Assembly: GCF_004522105.1 (NCBI RefSeq)
Contig: NZ_SPUJ01000001.1
Coordinates: 1,037,679-1,101,678 of the forward strand
Direction: 5' to 3'
Length of the DNA: 64,000 nucleotides
Source: Nocardioides sp. 1609
GTDB lineage: Bacteria > Actinomycetota > Actinomycetes > Propionibacteriales > Nocardioidaceae
This document shows, one piece after another, positions 51,633 to 61,148 of this stretch. The notes under the pieces were generated by a model. It was not told where the DNA came from and did not search any database. It saw only the letters and a program-made list of their open reading frames with translations. Made by a program: the position numbers and the translations under genes. The number at the start of each line of letters is the position of its first letter. Position 1 is the stretch's first letter.

Positions 51633-52637
51633 ATGCCCCTGCCCGAGCCCGACGAGCAGCCCGCCGCCCCGGGTGCCGACGCCGGTCGCCGTCGCGTCGC
51701 CTACGTCCTGCCGGTGTTCAACGAGTCCGAGAACGTCGCGGTCTTCCACGCCGCGCTCGTCGAGGCGACGACCGCGCGCGCCGACCTCGACTTCGAGTTC
51801 GTCTACGTCGACGACGGCAGCCGCGACGACTCCCTCGACCGGCTGCTCGAGCTGCGCGCCGCCGACGACCGGGTCGCCGTCCTGAGCCTCTCGCGGAACT
51901 TCGGCCACCAGGTGGCGGTGACCGCCGGCATCGACGCCTGCGCGGACGCCGACGCGGTGATCATCATGGACACCGACCTGCAGGACCCGCCGGCGGTCAG
52001 CATCGAGATGCTCGGGCTGTGGGAGGGCGGCGTCGACGTGGTCTTCGCGCAGCGCCGCAGCCGCCAGGACTCGCCGTTCAAGCGGGCGACGGCGTACGGC
52101 TTCTACTGGGTGCTCGACCGGATGGCCGACATCGAGATCCCGCGCAACGTCGGCGACTTCCGGCTGATGGACCGCAAGGTCGTCGCCGAGGTCTCGCGCT
52201 ACCGCGAGCAGGACCGCTTCCTGCGCGGCATCGTGGCGCACGTGGGATTCCGGCAGGAGGCGCTGCTCTTCGACCGCGACCCGCGCTACGCCGGCGAGAC
52301 CGGCTACCCGCTGCGCAAGATGATCCGGTTCGCCGCGAGCGGCCTGGTCGGCTTCTCGACGGCGCCGCTGCGCTGGATCTCCCGGCTCGGGTTCGCGATC
52401 TCGGCGTTCTCGGTGCTGCTGGCCATCTACGTGGCCGGGGTCCGGATCCTCGTGCCGGAGGAGTCGGTGCCCGGCTGGGCGTTCCTCGGTGTCGGCATGT
52501 TCCTGCTCAGCGGGCTGCAGCTGATCATGATGGGCGTCATCGGCACCTACCTGGGCCGCGTCTACACCGAGGCCCAGGACCGCCCGCTGTACTCCCTGGC
52601 CCTGACCGCCCGCGGCTCCCGGCCCGGTGCCTCCTGA
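51633..52637 (+). CDS. Glycosyltransferase family 2 (polyprenyl-phosphate sugar transferase-like)
   Basis: A 334-residue GT2 of the DPM1/GtrB/ArnC type. The GT-A core has AYVLPVFNESENVAVF, FVYVDDGSRDDSLDRLLEL, LSRNFGHQVAVTAGI and IIMDTDLQDPPAV with the catalytic Asp-x-Asp; two C-terminal helices (about residues 255-275 and 285-310) anchor it in the membrane. Such enzymes transfer a sugar from a nucleotide to polyprenyl phosphate. GAAGGA is 9 nt before ATG 51633. A GtrA-like flippase gene overlaps its end, the standard pair. Confidence 0.92.
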   Translation: MPLPEPDEQPAAPGADAGRRRVAYVLPVFNESENVAVFHAALVEATTARADLDFEFVYVDDGSRDDSLDRLLELRAADDRVAVLSLSRNFGHQVAVTAGIDACADADAVIIMDTDLQDPPAVSIEMLGLWEGGVDVVFAQRRSRQDSPFKRATAYGFYWVLDRMADIEIPRNVGDFRLMDRKVVAEVSRYREQDRFLRGIVAHVGFRQEALLFDRDPRYAGETGYPLRKMIRFAASGLVGFSTAPLRWISRLGFAISAFSVLLAIYVAGVRILVPEESVPGWAFLGVGMFLLSGLQLIMMGVIGTYLGRVYTEAQDRPLYSLALTARGSRPGAS

Positions 52638-53032
52638 AGCCCGCCCTCTCGCCGACCCTCGTCCGGTTCGCCGGCGTCGGCGTCGTCAACACCGCGCTCG
52701 ACCTCGGGCTGTTCCTGCTGCTGCACGACCGGCTCGGCATCGTGCTGGCCAACTTCGTCTCGACGAGCGCCGGGATGACGTTCAGCTTCGTGGTCAACGG
52801 GCTGTTCACCTTCTCCGCCGGCCGTCTCACCCTGCGCCACGCGCTGCTGTTCCTCGCCTCCACCGGCACGGTGATGTGGCTCTTCCAACCCGTCGTCATC
52901 CACGTGCTCGCCGACGTCGTCGAACCGCTGCTCGTGGTGAAGGTGCTCTCGATCGGCGTCTCGTTCGTCGCGAACTTCGTGGCCTACCGCTACGTCGTGT
53001 GGCCGACGACGAGGGCCGCCACGGAGTCGTGA
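52634..53032 (+). CDS. GtrA-family membrane protein with an apparent CTG start
   Basis: A 132-residue protein with four membrane helices of the GtrA family (LVRFAGVGVVNTALDLGLFL, TSAGMTFSFVVNGLFTF, FVANFVAYRYVVWP), which flips polyprenyl-linked sugars made by the upstream transferase. The frame lacks ATG, GTG or TTG before the first helix: the only reasonable start is CTG 52634, which overlaps the stop of the transferase gene (CTGA). The next GTG would cut away helix 1. Either the gene uses the rare CTG codon by translational coupling, or the sequence has an indel at this point. Confidence 0.82.
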   Translation: MKPALSPTLVRFAGVGVVNTALDLGLFLLLHDRLGIVLANFVSTSAGMTFSFVVNGLFTFSAGRLTLRHALLFLASTGTVMWLFQPVVIHVLADVVEPLLVVKVLSIGVSFVANFVAYRYVVWPTTRAATES

Positions 53033-53041
53033 GCGGTCCGG

Positions 53042-54043
53042 TCAGGACCGCCCGGCGGCCTTCAGGTCGCGGCGCAGCTCCTTGGGGAGGGAGAAGATGA
53101 GCGACTCCTCGGCGGAGTGCACGGCGCGGGCGTCGGGGTAGCCACGCTCGGAGAGGAGGGCGAGGACGCCGTCGACCAGGGCCTCGGGCACCGAGGCGCC
53201 CGAGGTGACCGAGACCGTGCGGACGCCGTCCAGCCAGGCCTCGTCGAGCTCGGAGACGTCGTCGATGCGGTACGACGCCCGCGCCCCGGCCTCGAGGGCG
53301 ACCTCGACCAGGCGCACGGAGTTCGAGGAGTTCGCCGAGCCGACGACGATGACGAGGTCGGCGTCCGGGGAGATGTCCTTGACCGCGAGCTGGCGGTTCT
53401 GGGTGGCGTAGCAGATGTCGTCGCTGGGCGGGTCGAGCAGCAGCGGGAACCGCTCGCGGATCGCGGCGACGGTCTCCAGCGTCTCGTCGACCGACAGCGT
53501 GGTCTGCGAGAGCCAGGCGACGCGAGCGGGGTCGCGCACGACGATGCCGGGCACGTCGGCCGGGCTCTGCACGAGCTGGATGTGGTCGGGCGCCTCGCCG
53601 GCGGTGCCCTCGACCTCCTCGTGCCCCTCGTGGCCGATGAGCAGGATGTCGTAGTCGTCGGCGGCGAAGCGCTTGGCCTCGTGGTGGACCTTCGTCACCA
53701 GCGGGCAGGTCGCGTCGATCGTCTTGAGGTCGCGCTCCTCGGCCTGGCGGTGCACCTCGGGCGAGACGCCGTGGGCGGAGAAGACGACGGTCGCGCCGGC
53801 CGGCACCTCCTGCAGCTCCTCGACGAACACCGCGCCGCGGGCCTCGAGGTCGGCGACCACGTGCTTGTTGTGCACGATCTGCTTGCGCACGTAGACCGGC
53901 GACCCGTACAGGTCGAGGGCCTTCTCGACGGTCACGACGGCGCGGTCGACGCCGGCGCAGTAGCCGCGTGGCGCGGCCAGCAGCACGGCGCGCTCGGCCT
54001 CGTCCGGGCTGAGGACGGACGGCATCCCGACGTCGGTGGTCAT
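53042..54043 (-). CDS. ispH: 4-hydroxy-3-methylbut-2-enyl diphosphate reductase
   Basis: Terminal enzyme of the methylerythritol phosphate pathway, 333 residues, making IPP and DMAPP with a [4Fe-4S] cluster. The three cluster cysteines lie in [12 protein letters not shown] (Cys 29), [13 protein letters not shown] and [36 protein letters not shown] and the catalytic TQTTLS-like [12 protein letters not shown] are also present. ATG 54043 is 6 nt after TAGACT on the minus strand, a leaderless start. Divergent from the reductase-like gene at 54084. Confidence 0.97.
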   Translation of the reverse strand: MTTDVGMPSVLSPDEAERAVLLAAPRGYCAGVDRAVVTVEKALDLYGSPVYVRKQIVHNKHVVADLEARGAVFVEELQEVPAGATVVFSAHGVSPEVHRQAEERDLKTIDATCPLVTKVHHEAKRFAADDYDILLIGHEGHEEVEGTAGEAPDHIQLVQSPADVPGIVVRDPARVAWLSQTTLSVDETLETVAAIRERFPLLLDPPSDDICYATQNRQLAVKDISPDADLVIVVGSANSSNSVRLVEVALEAGARASYRIDDVSELDEAWLDGVRTVSVTSGASVPEALVDGVLALLSERGYPDARAVHSAEESLIFSLPKELRRDLKAAGRS

Positions 54044-54083
54044 GCAGGCAGTCTACGAGCGGGCTCCTGGTAGACAGACATCC

Positions 54084-55064
54084 GTGAGCTATCTCGTGGT
54101 CGGGGCCGGAGCCATCGGCGGTGGCGTGGGCGGGCTGCTCCACGCCGCCGGGATCGACGTCACCCTCGTGGCGCGGGGCGACCACCTCGCCGCGCTCCGT
54201 GACGATGGCCTCCGGCTGCAGGTGGGGCACGAGCCCGAGCGGGTGCTCGCCGTCCCCGTCGTCGGCACCCCGGCCGAGGCGACGATCACCGCCGACACCG
54301 TCGTGCTGCTCGCGGTGAAGTCGCAGCAGACCGCTGCCGCGCTCGCCGACCTCGTCCCCCACCTGCACCCCGCCACCGCGGTGGTCTCCCTGCAGAACGG
54401 CGTCTCCAACGAGCGCACCCTGCTGCGCCACGTCGAGCGCGTCCAGGCGGTGACGGTGATGATGCCGTCGAGCCATCTCGAGCCCGGTCGGGTGCGGCTG
54501 CACTCCGCCGGCCGCCCCGGGCTGCTCGACATCGGCCGCTACCCCACCGGCTTCGACGACGGCACGACGGCGGTCGCCGCCGACCTGGCCGCCGCCGGGT
54601 TCGAGAGCGTCCCGCGCCCCGACATCATGGCGTGGAAGCACCGCAAGCTCGTCACGAACCTCGGCAACGCCGTCAACGCGGCCTGCCCGCCCGGTGACGA
54701 CGCCGACGCGCTGGTCGGTCTCCTGCACGCCGAGGCGGACGCCGTCCTGGCCGCGGCCGGCGTCGACGTCGTGAGCGAGGCGACCGACTCCGAGCGACGC
54801 GGCCAGCTGCTCCGCCCGCTCGTCGGTCGCGACGGGGTCGGGTCCTCGACCTGGCAGAGCGTGCGTCGCGGCACCGGCGACGTCGAGGTCGACCACCTCA
54901 ACGGCGAGGTCGTCCTGCTCGGCCGCCTGCACGACGTCCCGACGCCGGCCAACGAGCTGGTCCGCCGCACCCTGCACGACGTCGTACGACGAGGAGCCCC
55001 GCCGCAGACCGTTCCTGCGGCGGGGCTCCTCGACGCGCTGGGCGCTCAGTCGGCCCGGACGTAG
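54084..55064 (+). CDS. 2-dehydropantoate 2-reductase-like (ApbA/PanE family)
   Basis: A 326-residue NADPH-dependent ketopantoate-reductase-like enzyme: GAGAIGGGVGGLLHAAGIDV is the Rossmann loop at residues 6-25, VLLAVKSQQTAAAL and VVSLQNGVSNERTLL line the substrate site, and KHRKLVTNLGNAVNA has the catalytic Lys. True PanE is possible, but the family also contains other reductases. GTG 54084 follows TAGACA by 7 nt. Its last 20 codons contain a terminator hairpin and overlap the convergent gene by 19 bases. Confidence 0.82.
   Translation: MSYLVVGAGAIGGGVGGLLHAAGIDVTLVARGDHLAALRDDGLRLQVGHEPERVLAVPVVGTPAEATITADTVVLLAVKSQQTAAALADLVPHLHPATAVVSLQNGVSNERTLLRHVERVQAVTVMMPSSHLEPGRVRLHSAGRPGLLDIGRYPTGFDDGTTAVAADLAAAGFESVPRPDIMAWKHRKLVTNLGNAVNAACPPGDDADALVGLLHAEADAVLAAAGVDVVSEATDSERRGQLLRPLVGRDGVGSSTWQSVRRGTGDVEVDHLNGEVVLLGRLHDVPTPANELVRRTLHDVVRRGAPPQTVPAAGLLDALGAQSART
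54989..55032. terminator. Bidirectional terminator hairpin between convergent genes
   Basis: The arms at 54990-55006 and 55016-55032 are 17-bp complementary (GAGGAGCCCCGCCGC and its mate), with one more pair inside and a 7-base loop. It is inside the 3' coding end of the reductase gene and 14 bases beyond the stop of the minus-strand sensor gene, so it can serve both. There is no T-run, as usual in such high-GC genomes. Confidence 0.7.
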
Positions 55065-56320
55065 AAGCCGAACCCGGCAGCGGCGTCGTCGGGGACGGGG
55101 GCGCCGCCGAGCCGCACGAGGGCGATCTCCTTCGCGCCGGCCGGCAGGTCGGCGGTGAAGGTCCCGGCACCGACGTAGGACACGCTGCTGCTGTCGTCGC
55201 CGTCGACCTCGTAGGTGATCCGCGACTCGTCGGCGCGCGTGTAGGCGATGAGGGCCAGGGTCCGCCCGCCGAGGTCGGGCACCGCCACGACGGCCCCGCC
55301 GGGTCCGAGGTCGGGCGACGCGGTCTCGACCAGCTCGAAGGCGTGGCCGTCGTGCTCGACGCGCTCGGGCAGCTCGATGCCGGCGCCCAGGTCACGAGGC
55401 TCCGGCTCGGCGTAGAGGCCGAGGCCGATCCGGAGGTCGTCGTCCTCGACGAGCGGGCCGTCCTCGCCCTCGGTGACGTAGAACCGCGTGGTGAGGTCCT
55501 GGCGCGGGCCGGCGACCTGGCTCGCCCCACCCTGGGCTGCCGGGTCGAGCGGGACGGAGGCGTCGTTGCAGCCCCCGGACAACAGCTCACCGGTGTCGAG
55601 GGCGACGTGCAGCCACGCGTTCGCAGGACCGCCGGTGCAGTAGTAGGTGTAGAAGACCTCCGCCGCCCGGCCGCTCGGCTCGACGACGACCTCCGCCTGA
55701 CCCGGCTCGCCGATGGCGGCTCCGAGGAGCGGCGCCCCGGCGCGCGTGTCGCGGAACGTCACGCCGCCCGCGGTCACGCCCTCGGGGCGTCCGTCGCCCA
55801 GGGTGAAGGCGGCCAGTGCGACGTCTCCGGTGCCGACCCGCGCCGTGACCCGCAGCGCGTCACCCGGCGCGACGTAGGTCCAGTCGGTGAAGTCGGCGCC
55901 GTCGACGACCCGCTTCTCGCCGCCGGCACCGACCACGATCGTCACGCGGTCGTCGTCGGTCGAGGTGCCCCACGACACCAGGCGCGGCTCGTCGGACGCC
56001 TCGAGCTCGAGCGCGGCCCGCTCCTCGCCGCGGACGTGGTCGGCGTAGTCGTAGGTGAAGCCCAGCGAGTCGATCTCGGCGGGGATGTCGATGCCGAAGA
56101 CGGTGGGGCCGGCGGCGTCGGGGCCGGTGTCCCCGGGGAGGAACGCGGCGAGGGCGGTCCCGGCGACCACGGCAGCGGTGGCTCCGGCGACCGCGGTACG
56201 ACGACGTCGGGTCGTCCGGATCCGGCGCTGAATGCCGGTCCCCCGGTCGATCGCGGCCACGTCGAGGACGTCGTCCGCGTGCGTCTCCAGCGTCCTGCGC
56301 AGGTCGTCGATGCCGTTCAT
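55046..56320 (-). CDS. Single-pass membrane protein, probable anti-sigma partner
   Basis: A 424-residue protein that starts in the stop codon of the sigma gene upstream (ATGA, 56317-56320). The first 45 residues (DDLRRTLETHADDVLD, then a run of arginines) are cytoplasmic; a membrane helix covers about 46-62; the remainder is exported and beta-rich, with a cysteine pair near TYYCTGG and SGGCND. Stub and layout resemble the sigma partner at 9073, though the outer domain is different. Control of the sigma factor is inferred from gene order. Confidence 0.72.
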   Translation of the reverse strand: MNGIDDLRRTLETHADDVLDVAAIDRGTGIQRRIRTTRRRRTAVAGATAAVVAGTALAAFLPGDTGPDAAGPTVFGIDIPAEIDSLGFTYDYADHVRGEERAALELEASDEPRLVSWGTSTDDDRVTIVVGAGGEKRVVDGADFTDWTYVAPGDALRVTARVGTGDVALAAFTLGDGRPEGVTAGGVTFRDTRAGAPLLGAAIGEPGQAEVVVEPSGRAAEVFYTYYCTGGPANAWLHVALDTGELLSGGCNDASVPLDPAAQGGASQVAGPRQDLTTRFYVTEGEDGPLVEDDDLRIGLGLYAEPEPRDLGAGIELPERVEHDGHAFELVETASPDLGPGGAVVAVPDLGGRTLALIAYTRADESRITYEVDGDDSSSVSYVGAGTFTADLPAGAKEIALVRLGGAPVPDDAAAGFGFYVRAD

Positions 56321-56895
56321 GCCCGCTCCTCCGTCGTCTCGTGGGTGTCCTCGGCGAGCGCGGGGTCGATCCGCAGCTTCGCGAGGGCCTTGCTGGTCTG
56401 GCTCTTGACCGTGCCGACGCTGCACCCCAGGAGGTCGGCGGTCTGGGCCTCGGTGAGGTCCTCGAAGTAGCGCAGGACGACGACGGCGCGCTGCCGGCGC
56501 GGCAGCCTGCCCATCGCGTCCCACAGGTCGTTGCCCGCGTCGACGGCGTCGGTGCCGTCGGGGACGCCCGACTCCGGGAGCTCGCCGGTGGCGTGCTCGC
56601 CGTTCCACTTGCGCCGCCACCACGAGTTGTAGGTGTTGAGGAGGATCTTGCGGACGTAGGGCTCGGGGTGGCCGGTGACCCGGCTCCAGGAGAACCACGC
56701 CTTCGCGAGCGCGGTCTGGAGCAGGTCCTCGGCGAGGGCGTGGTCGCGGGTCAGGAGGTAGGCGGTGCGCAGCAGCGCCGTCGAGCGGGCGGCGACGAAC
56801 TGGTCGAAGTCGACCCGGTCGGGCGCCATCTGCTGCCTCTCGCTCCGGGACGCCTCCGAGAGCGTCTGGTCGGTGGTCATGTCAGGAGGGACCAT
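56317..56895 (-). CDS. SigE-family (ECF-type) RNA polymerase sigma factor
   Basis: A 192-residue sigma factor. Region 2 includes LLRTAYLLTRDHALAEDLLQ and RKILLNTYNSWWRRKWNGE; region 4 includes LPRRQRAVVVLRYFEDLTEA and the HTH LLGCSVGTVKSQTSKAL. It is a paralogue of the factor at 8564. ATG 56895 with a purine-rich GGGCAGG in front is taken as start; ATG 56880 is the alternative. It is cotranscribed with the membrane protein downstream. Confidence 0.9.
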   Translation of the reverse strand: MVPPDMTTDQTLSEASRSERQQMAPDRVDFDQFVAARSTALLRTAYLLTRDHALAEDLLQTALAKAWFSWSRVTGHPEPYVRKILLNTYNSWWRRKWNGEHATGELPESGVPDGTDAVDAGNDLWDAMGRLPRRQRAVVVLRYFEDLTEAQTADLLGCSVGTVKSQTSKALAKLRIDPALAEDTHETTEERA

Positions 56896-56937
56896 CCTGC
56901 CCGCCCGGATGGTTGCCTGCCGCCGCGGCCGAAAACG

Positions 56938-56974
56938 ACGAGGGCCCCGTCACCATCGGTGACGGGGCCCTCGT
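56938..56974 (-). terminator. Terminator of the alpha ribosomal operon
   Basis: The 17-bp perfect arms 56938-56954 and 56958-56974 surround a 3-base loop, 18 bases after the rplQ stop. Read on the minus strand, CGTTTTCGG follows, a short T-run. It is an intrinsic terminator for the rplQ-distal end of the operon and could also shield it from the sigma gene. Confidence 0.88.
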
Positions 56975-56991
56975 GCGGGGTCTGCTGCGGA

Positions 56992-57603
56992 TCAGGCCTT
57001 CTCGTCCGCGGCGGGCGCCTCGACGTCGGCGCCCTCGACGTCGGAGCCCTCCACGGCCTCGTCCTTCGTGGCCTTCAGCTCGGTGACCTCGGACTCGGTG
57101 GACTCGGACTCGGTCGACTCGACCTGGGTGTCCTCGGCGGTCTCCTCGGCCGGGGTCTCCTCGGTCTTGTCGAGCACCGGGGCGGCGGCCGGCTCGGCCT
57201 TGGCCCTCGAGGTCTTCGCCTTCGGCTGGTAGGCCTCGGTGACGAGCTCGATCACGGCCATGGGGGCGTTGTCGCCCTTGCGGGGGCCGATCTTGGTGAT
57301 CCGGGTGTAGCCACCGGGACGCTCGGCGAAGGTCGGCGCGATCTCGGTGAACAGCAGGTGCACGACGCCCTTGTCGCGGATGGTCTTGAGGACCTCCCGA
57401 CGCTGGTGCAGCGGGTTCTGGCCGTTGTGGGCCTTGACCGCCTTCGTGATCAGCTTCTCGGCGTGCGGACGCAGCGTGCGCGCCTTCGCCTCGGTCGTGG
57501 TGATCCGGCCGTGCTCGAAGAGCTGCGTCGACAGGTTCGCCAGGATCAGGCGCTGGTGGGCCGGGCTACCGCCGAGGCGGGCACCCTTCTTCGGTGCGGG
57601 CAT
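56992..57603 (-). CDS. rplQ: 50S ribosomal protein L17
   Basis: Large-subunit protein of 203 residues. The first 120 residues are the standard L17 ([51 protein letters not shown]). The C-terminal 80 residues are an acidic Glu/Thr/Ser/Val-rich extension ([15 protein letters not shown]), as often found in actinobacterial L17, of unknown role. Last gene of the alpha operon, 137 bases after rpoA. Confidence 0.97.
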   Translation of the reverse strand: MPAPKKGARLGGSPAHQRLILANLSTQLFEHGRITTTEAKARTLRPHAEKLITKAVKAHNGQNPLHQRREVLKTIRDKGVVHLLFTEIAPTFAERPGGYTRITKIGPRKGDNAPMAVIELVTEAYQPKAKTSRAKAEPAAAPVLDKTEETPAEETAEDTQVESTESESTESEVTELKATKDEAVEGSDVEGADVEAPAADEKA

Positions 57604-57740
57604 GGTGCTTCTCGATTCTCCCGGGCCGTGTCAGGTACCCGGGTTAGAGGTGGTGAGGGGTGGGACGTTGCTGCGGAGGAACCTCGACGCCAGCGGGTCG
57701 GCGACCGCTCAAGGCCGCCGACACGCTTGCGCCATCGGGC

Positions 57741-58757
57741 TCAGTACTGCTCGTCCTCGACGAACGCGTCGTCGTCGTCGTCGCCGTACGCGGCCAGGGC
57801 GGCGTGCGGGTCGAAGCCGGGCGCGCTGTCCTTGAGGGACAGGCCCATCTCGACCAGCTTGGCCTTGACCTCGTCGATCGACTTCGCGCCGAAGTTGCGG
57901 ATGTCGAGCAGGTCCTGCTCCGAGCGGCTGATGAGCTCACCCACGGTGTGGATGCCCTCGCGCTTGAGGCAGTTGTAGGACCGGACCGTCAGCTGCAGGT
58001 CCTCGACCGGGAGGGCGAGGTCGGCGGCGAGCTGCTCGTCGACGGGCGACGGGCCGATGTCGATGCCCTCGGCCTCGACGTTGAGCTCACGGGCCAGGCC
58101 GAAGAGCTCGACCAGCGTCTTGCCGGCCGACGCGATGGCGTCGCGGGGCAGGATGGACGGCTTGGTCTCGACGTCGATGACGAGCTTGTCGAAGTCGGTG
58201 CGCTGCTCGACACGGGTGGCCTCGACCTTGTAGGTCACCTTGAGGACCGGGCTGTAGATCGAGTCGACCGGCATCCGGCCGATCTCGTTGTCGTTGCCCT
58301 TGTTCTGGACGGCGGACACGTAGCCGCGGCCGCGCTCGACGACGAGCTCCATCTCCAGCTTGCCCTTGTCGGACAGGGTGGCGATCTTCAGGTCGGGGTT
58401 GTGGACCTCGACGCCGGCCGGCGGCGCGATGTCGGCGCCGGTGACGTCGCCGGCACCGGACTTGCGCAGGTACATCGTGACGGGCTCGTCGTGCTCGGAG
58501 GAGACGACCAGACCCTTCAGGTTCAGGATGATCTCGGTGACGTCCTCCTTGACGCCCTCGATCGTCGAGAACTCGTGGAGCACGGTGTCGACCTTGATGC
58601 TGGTGACGGAGGCACCGGGGATCGACGAGAGCAGGGTGCGACGCAGCGAGTTGCCGAGCGTGTAGCCGAAGCCGGGCTCGAGGGGCTCGATGACGAAGCG
58701 GCTACGGAAGTCGCCGACGGTCTCTTCCGAGAGGGTGGGGCGCTGTGCGATGAGCAC
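57741..58757 (-). CDS. rpoA: DNA-directed RNA polymerase alpha subunit
   Basis: Alpha subunit of 338 residues that nucleates polymerase assembly. [20 protein letters not shown] and [20 protein letters not shown] form the N-terminal dimerisation domain; the C-terminal domain has [20 protein letters not shown] and [19 protein letters not shown], which contacts UP elements and activators. GTG 58757 is preferred because GGAAAGGAAAA precedes it by a normal distance; ATG 58781 lies before that site. An acidic tail closes the protein. Confidence 0.98.
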   Translation of the reverse strand: MLIAQRPTLSEETVGDFRSRFVIEPLEPGFGYTLGNSLRRTLLSSIPGASVTSIKVDTVLHEFSTIEGVKEDVTEIILNLKGLVVSSEHDEPVTMYLRKSGAGDVTGADIAPPAGVEVHNPDLKIATLSDKGKLEMELVVERGRGYVSAVQNKGNDNEIGRMPVDSIYSPVLKVTYKVEATRVEQRTDFDKLVIDVETKPSILPRDAIASAGKTLVELFGLARELNVEAEGIDIGPSPVDEQLAADLALPVEDLQLTVRSYNCLKREGIHTVGELISRSEQDLLDIRNFGAKSIDEVKAKLVEMGLSLKDSAPGFDPHAALAAYGDDDDDAFVEDEQY

Positions 58758-58830
58758 TGGTGTTTTCCTTTCCGGGCCCACCCGCTATTTGACGGACCCG
58801 AACTGCAGAGGTGAAAAGGAAGATGGAGCG

Positions 58831-58860
58831 GTGGTCGGGGGACGGACGTCCCCCGACCAC
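58831..58860 (-). terminator. Internal hairpin between rpsD and rpoA
   Basis: The 13-bp perfect arms 58831-58843 and 58848-58860 with a 4-base loop lie 8 bases after the rpsD stop, inside the ribosomal operon. Read on the minus strand it is followed after a gap by CTTCCTTTTC. It may be a partial terminator or processing site that sets rpoA and rplQ levels apart from the ribosomal proteins. Confidence 0.65.
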
Positions 58861-58867
58861 ATGAGGA

Positions 58868-59476
58868 TCACTTCTTGGAGTAGTACTCCACGATCAGCTG
58901 CTCCTGGATCGGCATGTCGATCTGCGCGCGCACCGGCACCGAGTGCACCAGGGCCCGCATGCGGCCGGGGACGACCTGCAGCCAGGCCGGGACGATCCGC
59001 TCGCCCTGGGTCTCGCGGGCGATGATGAACGGCGTCATCTCGAGCGACTTCTCGCGCACGTCGATGATGTCGTACTGGGTCACCTGGAACGACGGGATGT
59101 CGACCTTGCGGCCGTTGACCAGGAAGTGGCCGTGGACGACCAGCTGCCGGGCGTGACGACGCGAGCGCGCGAAGCCGGCGCGGTAGACGACGTTGTCGAG
59201 GCGGCACTCCAGGAGCTGGAGGATGTTCTCACCGGTCTTGCCGGTGCGACGCGAGGCCTCGACGTAGTAGTTGTGGAACTGGCGCTCCATCACGCCGTAG
59301 GTGAAGCGGGCCTTCTGCTTCTCCTGCAGCTGAGTGCGGTACTCGCTCTCCTTGATGCGCGCACGGCCGTGCTGGCCGGGAGGGTAGGGACGCTTCTCGA
59401 AAGCAGCGTCTCCACCGACGAGGTCGACACCGAGACGGCGCGACTTCCGGGTCATGGGTCCGGTGTAACGGGCCAT
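58868..59476 (-). CDS. rpsD: 30S ribosomal protein S4
   Basis: Primary 16S rRNA-binding protein of 202 residues. MARYTGPMTRKSRRLGVDLV at the start, KRPYPPGQHGRARIKESEYR, the S4 domain LDNVVYRAGFARSRRHARQL and VVHGHFLVNGRKVDIPS are diagnostic. The N-terminal zinc-binding cysteines of some S4 types are absent (C-minus form). Confidence 0.98.
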   Translation of the reverse strand: MARYTGPMTRKSRRLGVDLVGGDAAFEKRPYPPGQHGRARIKESEYRTQLQEKQKARFTYGVMERQFHNYYVEASRRTGKTGENILQLLECRLDNVVYRAGFARSRRHARQLVVHGHFLVNGRKVDIPSFQVTQYDIIDVREKSLEMTPFIIARETQGERIVPAWLQVVPGRMRALVHSVPVRAQIDMPIQEQLIVEYYSKK

Positions 59477-59502
59477 GGGTCAGTCTCCTGTTCTGTCTCG
59501 GG

Positions 59503-59904
59503 TCAGACGCGCCGGCGCTTGGGCGGGCGGCATCCGTTGTGCGGGGCGGGGGTGACGTCCTGGATGGTGCCGACCTCGAGGCCGATCGCACCCAGCGAAC
59601 GGATCGCGGTCTCGCGCCCGGAGCCGGGGCCCTTGACGAAGACGTCGATCTTCTTCATGCCGTGCTCCATCGCCCGACGTCCGGCGGCCTCGGCGGCCAT
59701 CTGCGCGGCGTACGGGGTGGACTTGCGCGAACCCTTGAAGCCGACGGTGCCGGCGGAGGCCCACGAGATCACGGCCCCGGTGGGGTCGGTGATCGTCACG
59801 ATCGTGTTGTTGAACGTGCTCTTGATGTGGGCTTCGCCCTGAGCGACGTTCTTCTTCTCCTTGCGGCGCACCTTCTTGGCTGCCGCGCGAGCCTTGGGAG
59901 GCAT
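59503..59904 (-). CDS. rpsK: 30S ribosomal protein S11
   Basis: Platform protein of 133 residues. [40 protein letters not shown] and [17 protein letters not shown] identify it. It sits 74 bases after rpsM in the operon and 26 bases before rpsD. Confidence 0.98.
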   Translation of the reverse strand: MPPKARAAAKKVRRKEKKNVAQGEAHIKSTFNNTIVTITDPTGAVISWASAGTVGFKGSRKSTPYAAQMAAEAAGRRAMEHGMKKIDVFVKGPGSGRETAIRSLGAIGLEVGTIQDVTPAPHNGCRPPKRRRV

Positions 59905-59978
59905 CGGTTATCTCCTTGTGAGCTGGTCTGTGGTCGAAGGCTGGGTGCGCGCCGTCTGCGTGAGCAGGCAGCGAGCGG

Positions 59979-60356
59979 TCACTTGGCCTTCTTCTTGCCG
60001 GCAACCGTGCGCTTGGGACCCTTGCGGGTACGCGCGTTGGTCTTGGTGCGCTGACCGCGGACCGGGAGGCCCTGGCGGTGGCGGCGTCCCTGGTAGCTGC
60101 CGATCTCGATCTTGCGACGGATGTCGGCCTGGACTTCACGACGGAGGTCGCCCTCGATCTTGAACTCCTGGGTCTCGATCTCGTCACGGAGCTTGACCAG
60201 CTCGTCGTCGCCCAGCTGGTGCACCCGCATGTTGGGGTCGACACCGGTGAGCTCGAGGAGCTTCTGGGAACGGGTACGGCCGATGCCGTAGATGTAGGTG
60301 AGCGCGATCTCGACGCGCTTGTCGCGCGGGAGGTCGACGCCGACGAGGCGTGCCAT
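59979..60356 (-). CDS. rpsM: 30S ribosomal protein S13
   Basis: Head protein of 125 residues. [35 protein letters not shown] and the basic C-terminus [20 protein letters not shown] are typical. It follows rpmJ after a 173-base gap, a usual site for leader control by S4 in some bacteria; no clear structure was recognised here. Confidence 0.98.
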   Translation of the reverse strand: MARLVGVDLPRDKRVEIALTYIYGIGRTRSQKLLELTGVDPNMRVHQLGDDELVKLRDEIETQEFKIEGDLRREVQADIRRKIEIGSYQGRRHRQGLPVRGQRTKTNARTRKGPKRTVAGKKKAK

Positions 60357-60529
60357 GTGATGGCCTTTCGATTCCTGCAGAGGTTTCGTACGCGATGCGT
60401 CCGGGACGTCCCTCGAGGGATCCGGCTCCGGCCTTCTGCTCCGGAGGTGCTTCAGCCTCCCGGGAGAGGCCTAGCGATCGCGTTGGTTGGTGTGTTCAGT
60501 TGTGGTGCACCGCAGGAGCGGGGGCTGGA

Positions 60530-60643
60530 TCAGCCCTGACGCTGCTTGTGACGCGGGTTCTCGCAGATGACCATGACGACGCCGTGACGACGGATCGTCT
60601 TGCACTTGTCACAGATCTTCTTGACGCTGGGGTTGACCTTCAT
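60530..60643 (-). CDS. rpmJ: 50S ribosomal protein L36
   Basis: The 37-residue zinc-ribbon protein [20 protein letters not shown], then [17 protein letters not shown]. Cys 11, Cys 14, Cys 27 and His 32 are the metal ligands, so this is the zinc-binding (C-plus) form. It lies 30 bases after infA. Confidence 0.97.
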   Translation of the reverse strand: MKVNPSVKKICDKCKTIRRHGVVMVICENPRHKQRQG

Positions 60644-60673
60644 GTGTCAGGACCTTCTGATCTCGGCTGTTGG

Positions 60674-60895
60674 CTACTTGTAGCGGTAGACGATGCGACC
60701 TCGCGTGAGGTCGTACGGCGAGAGCTCCACCACGACGCGGTCCTCGGGGAGGATCCGGATGTAGTGCTGACGCATCTTGCCGCTGATGTGTGCGAGGACC
60801 TTGTGGCCGTTGCTGAGCTCGACCCGGAACATCGCGTTGGGGAGGGCCTCCGTGATGGAGCCCTCCATTTCGATCACGCCTTCTTTCTTCGGCAT
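60674..60895 (-). CDS. infA: Translation initiation factor IF-1
   Basis: S1-fold protein of 73 residues: [40 protein letters not shown] and [16 protein letters not shown] are diagnostic. First gene of the alpha operon. ATG 60895 is 6 nt after GATAGT, with GAGGA in between, and a second -10-like TAAACT lies at 61110-61105, which would give a 200-base leader. The 253 bases up to the next gene hold no other feature that I can support. Confidence 0.98.
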   Translation of the reverse strand: MPKKEGVIEMEGSITEALPNAMFRVELSNGHKVLAHISGKMRQHYIRILPEDRVVVELSPYDLTRGRIVYRYK

Positions 60896-61148
60896 GTCCT
60901 CACTATCCGATCGCTTCGTGGTGTCTACCGTTCGACCCGGGAACCTCGACTCCGGCGGAGCCGTGGACCTCATGCAGCCGTCTCGGGACGCCACTCCCGG
61001 GCGCAGCGCTGATCAGCTCTGCCAAGGTTCTGGCTGGAGTGGTCACCACTGGCTCGAGCAGCCGCGAGGCGTCACGAAACAGACCCATGTTGGGCCGACA
61101 CACCAGTTTAGGCTCTGGCGGTCCCGAAACACGAATCTGCTAGGGCTC

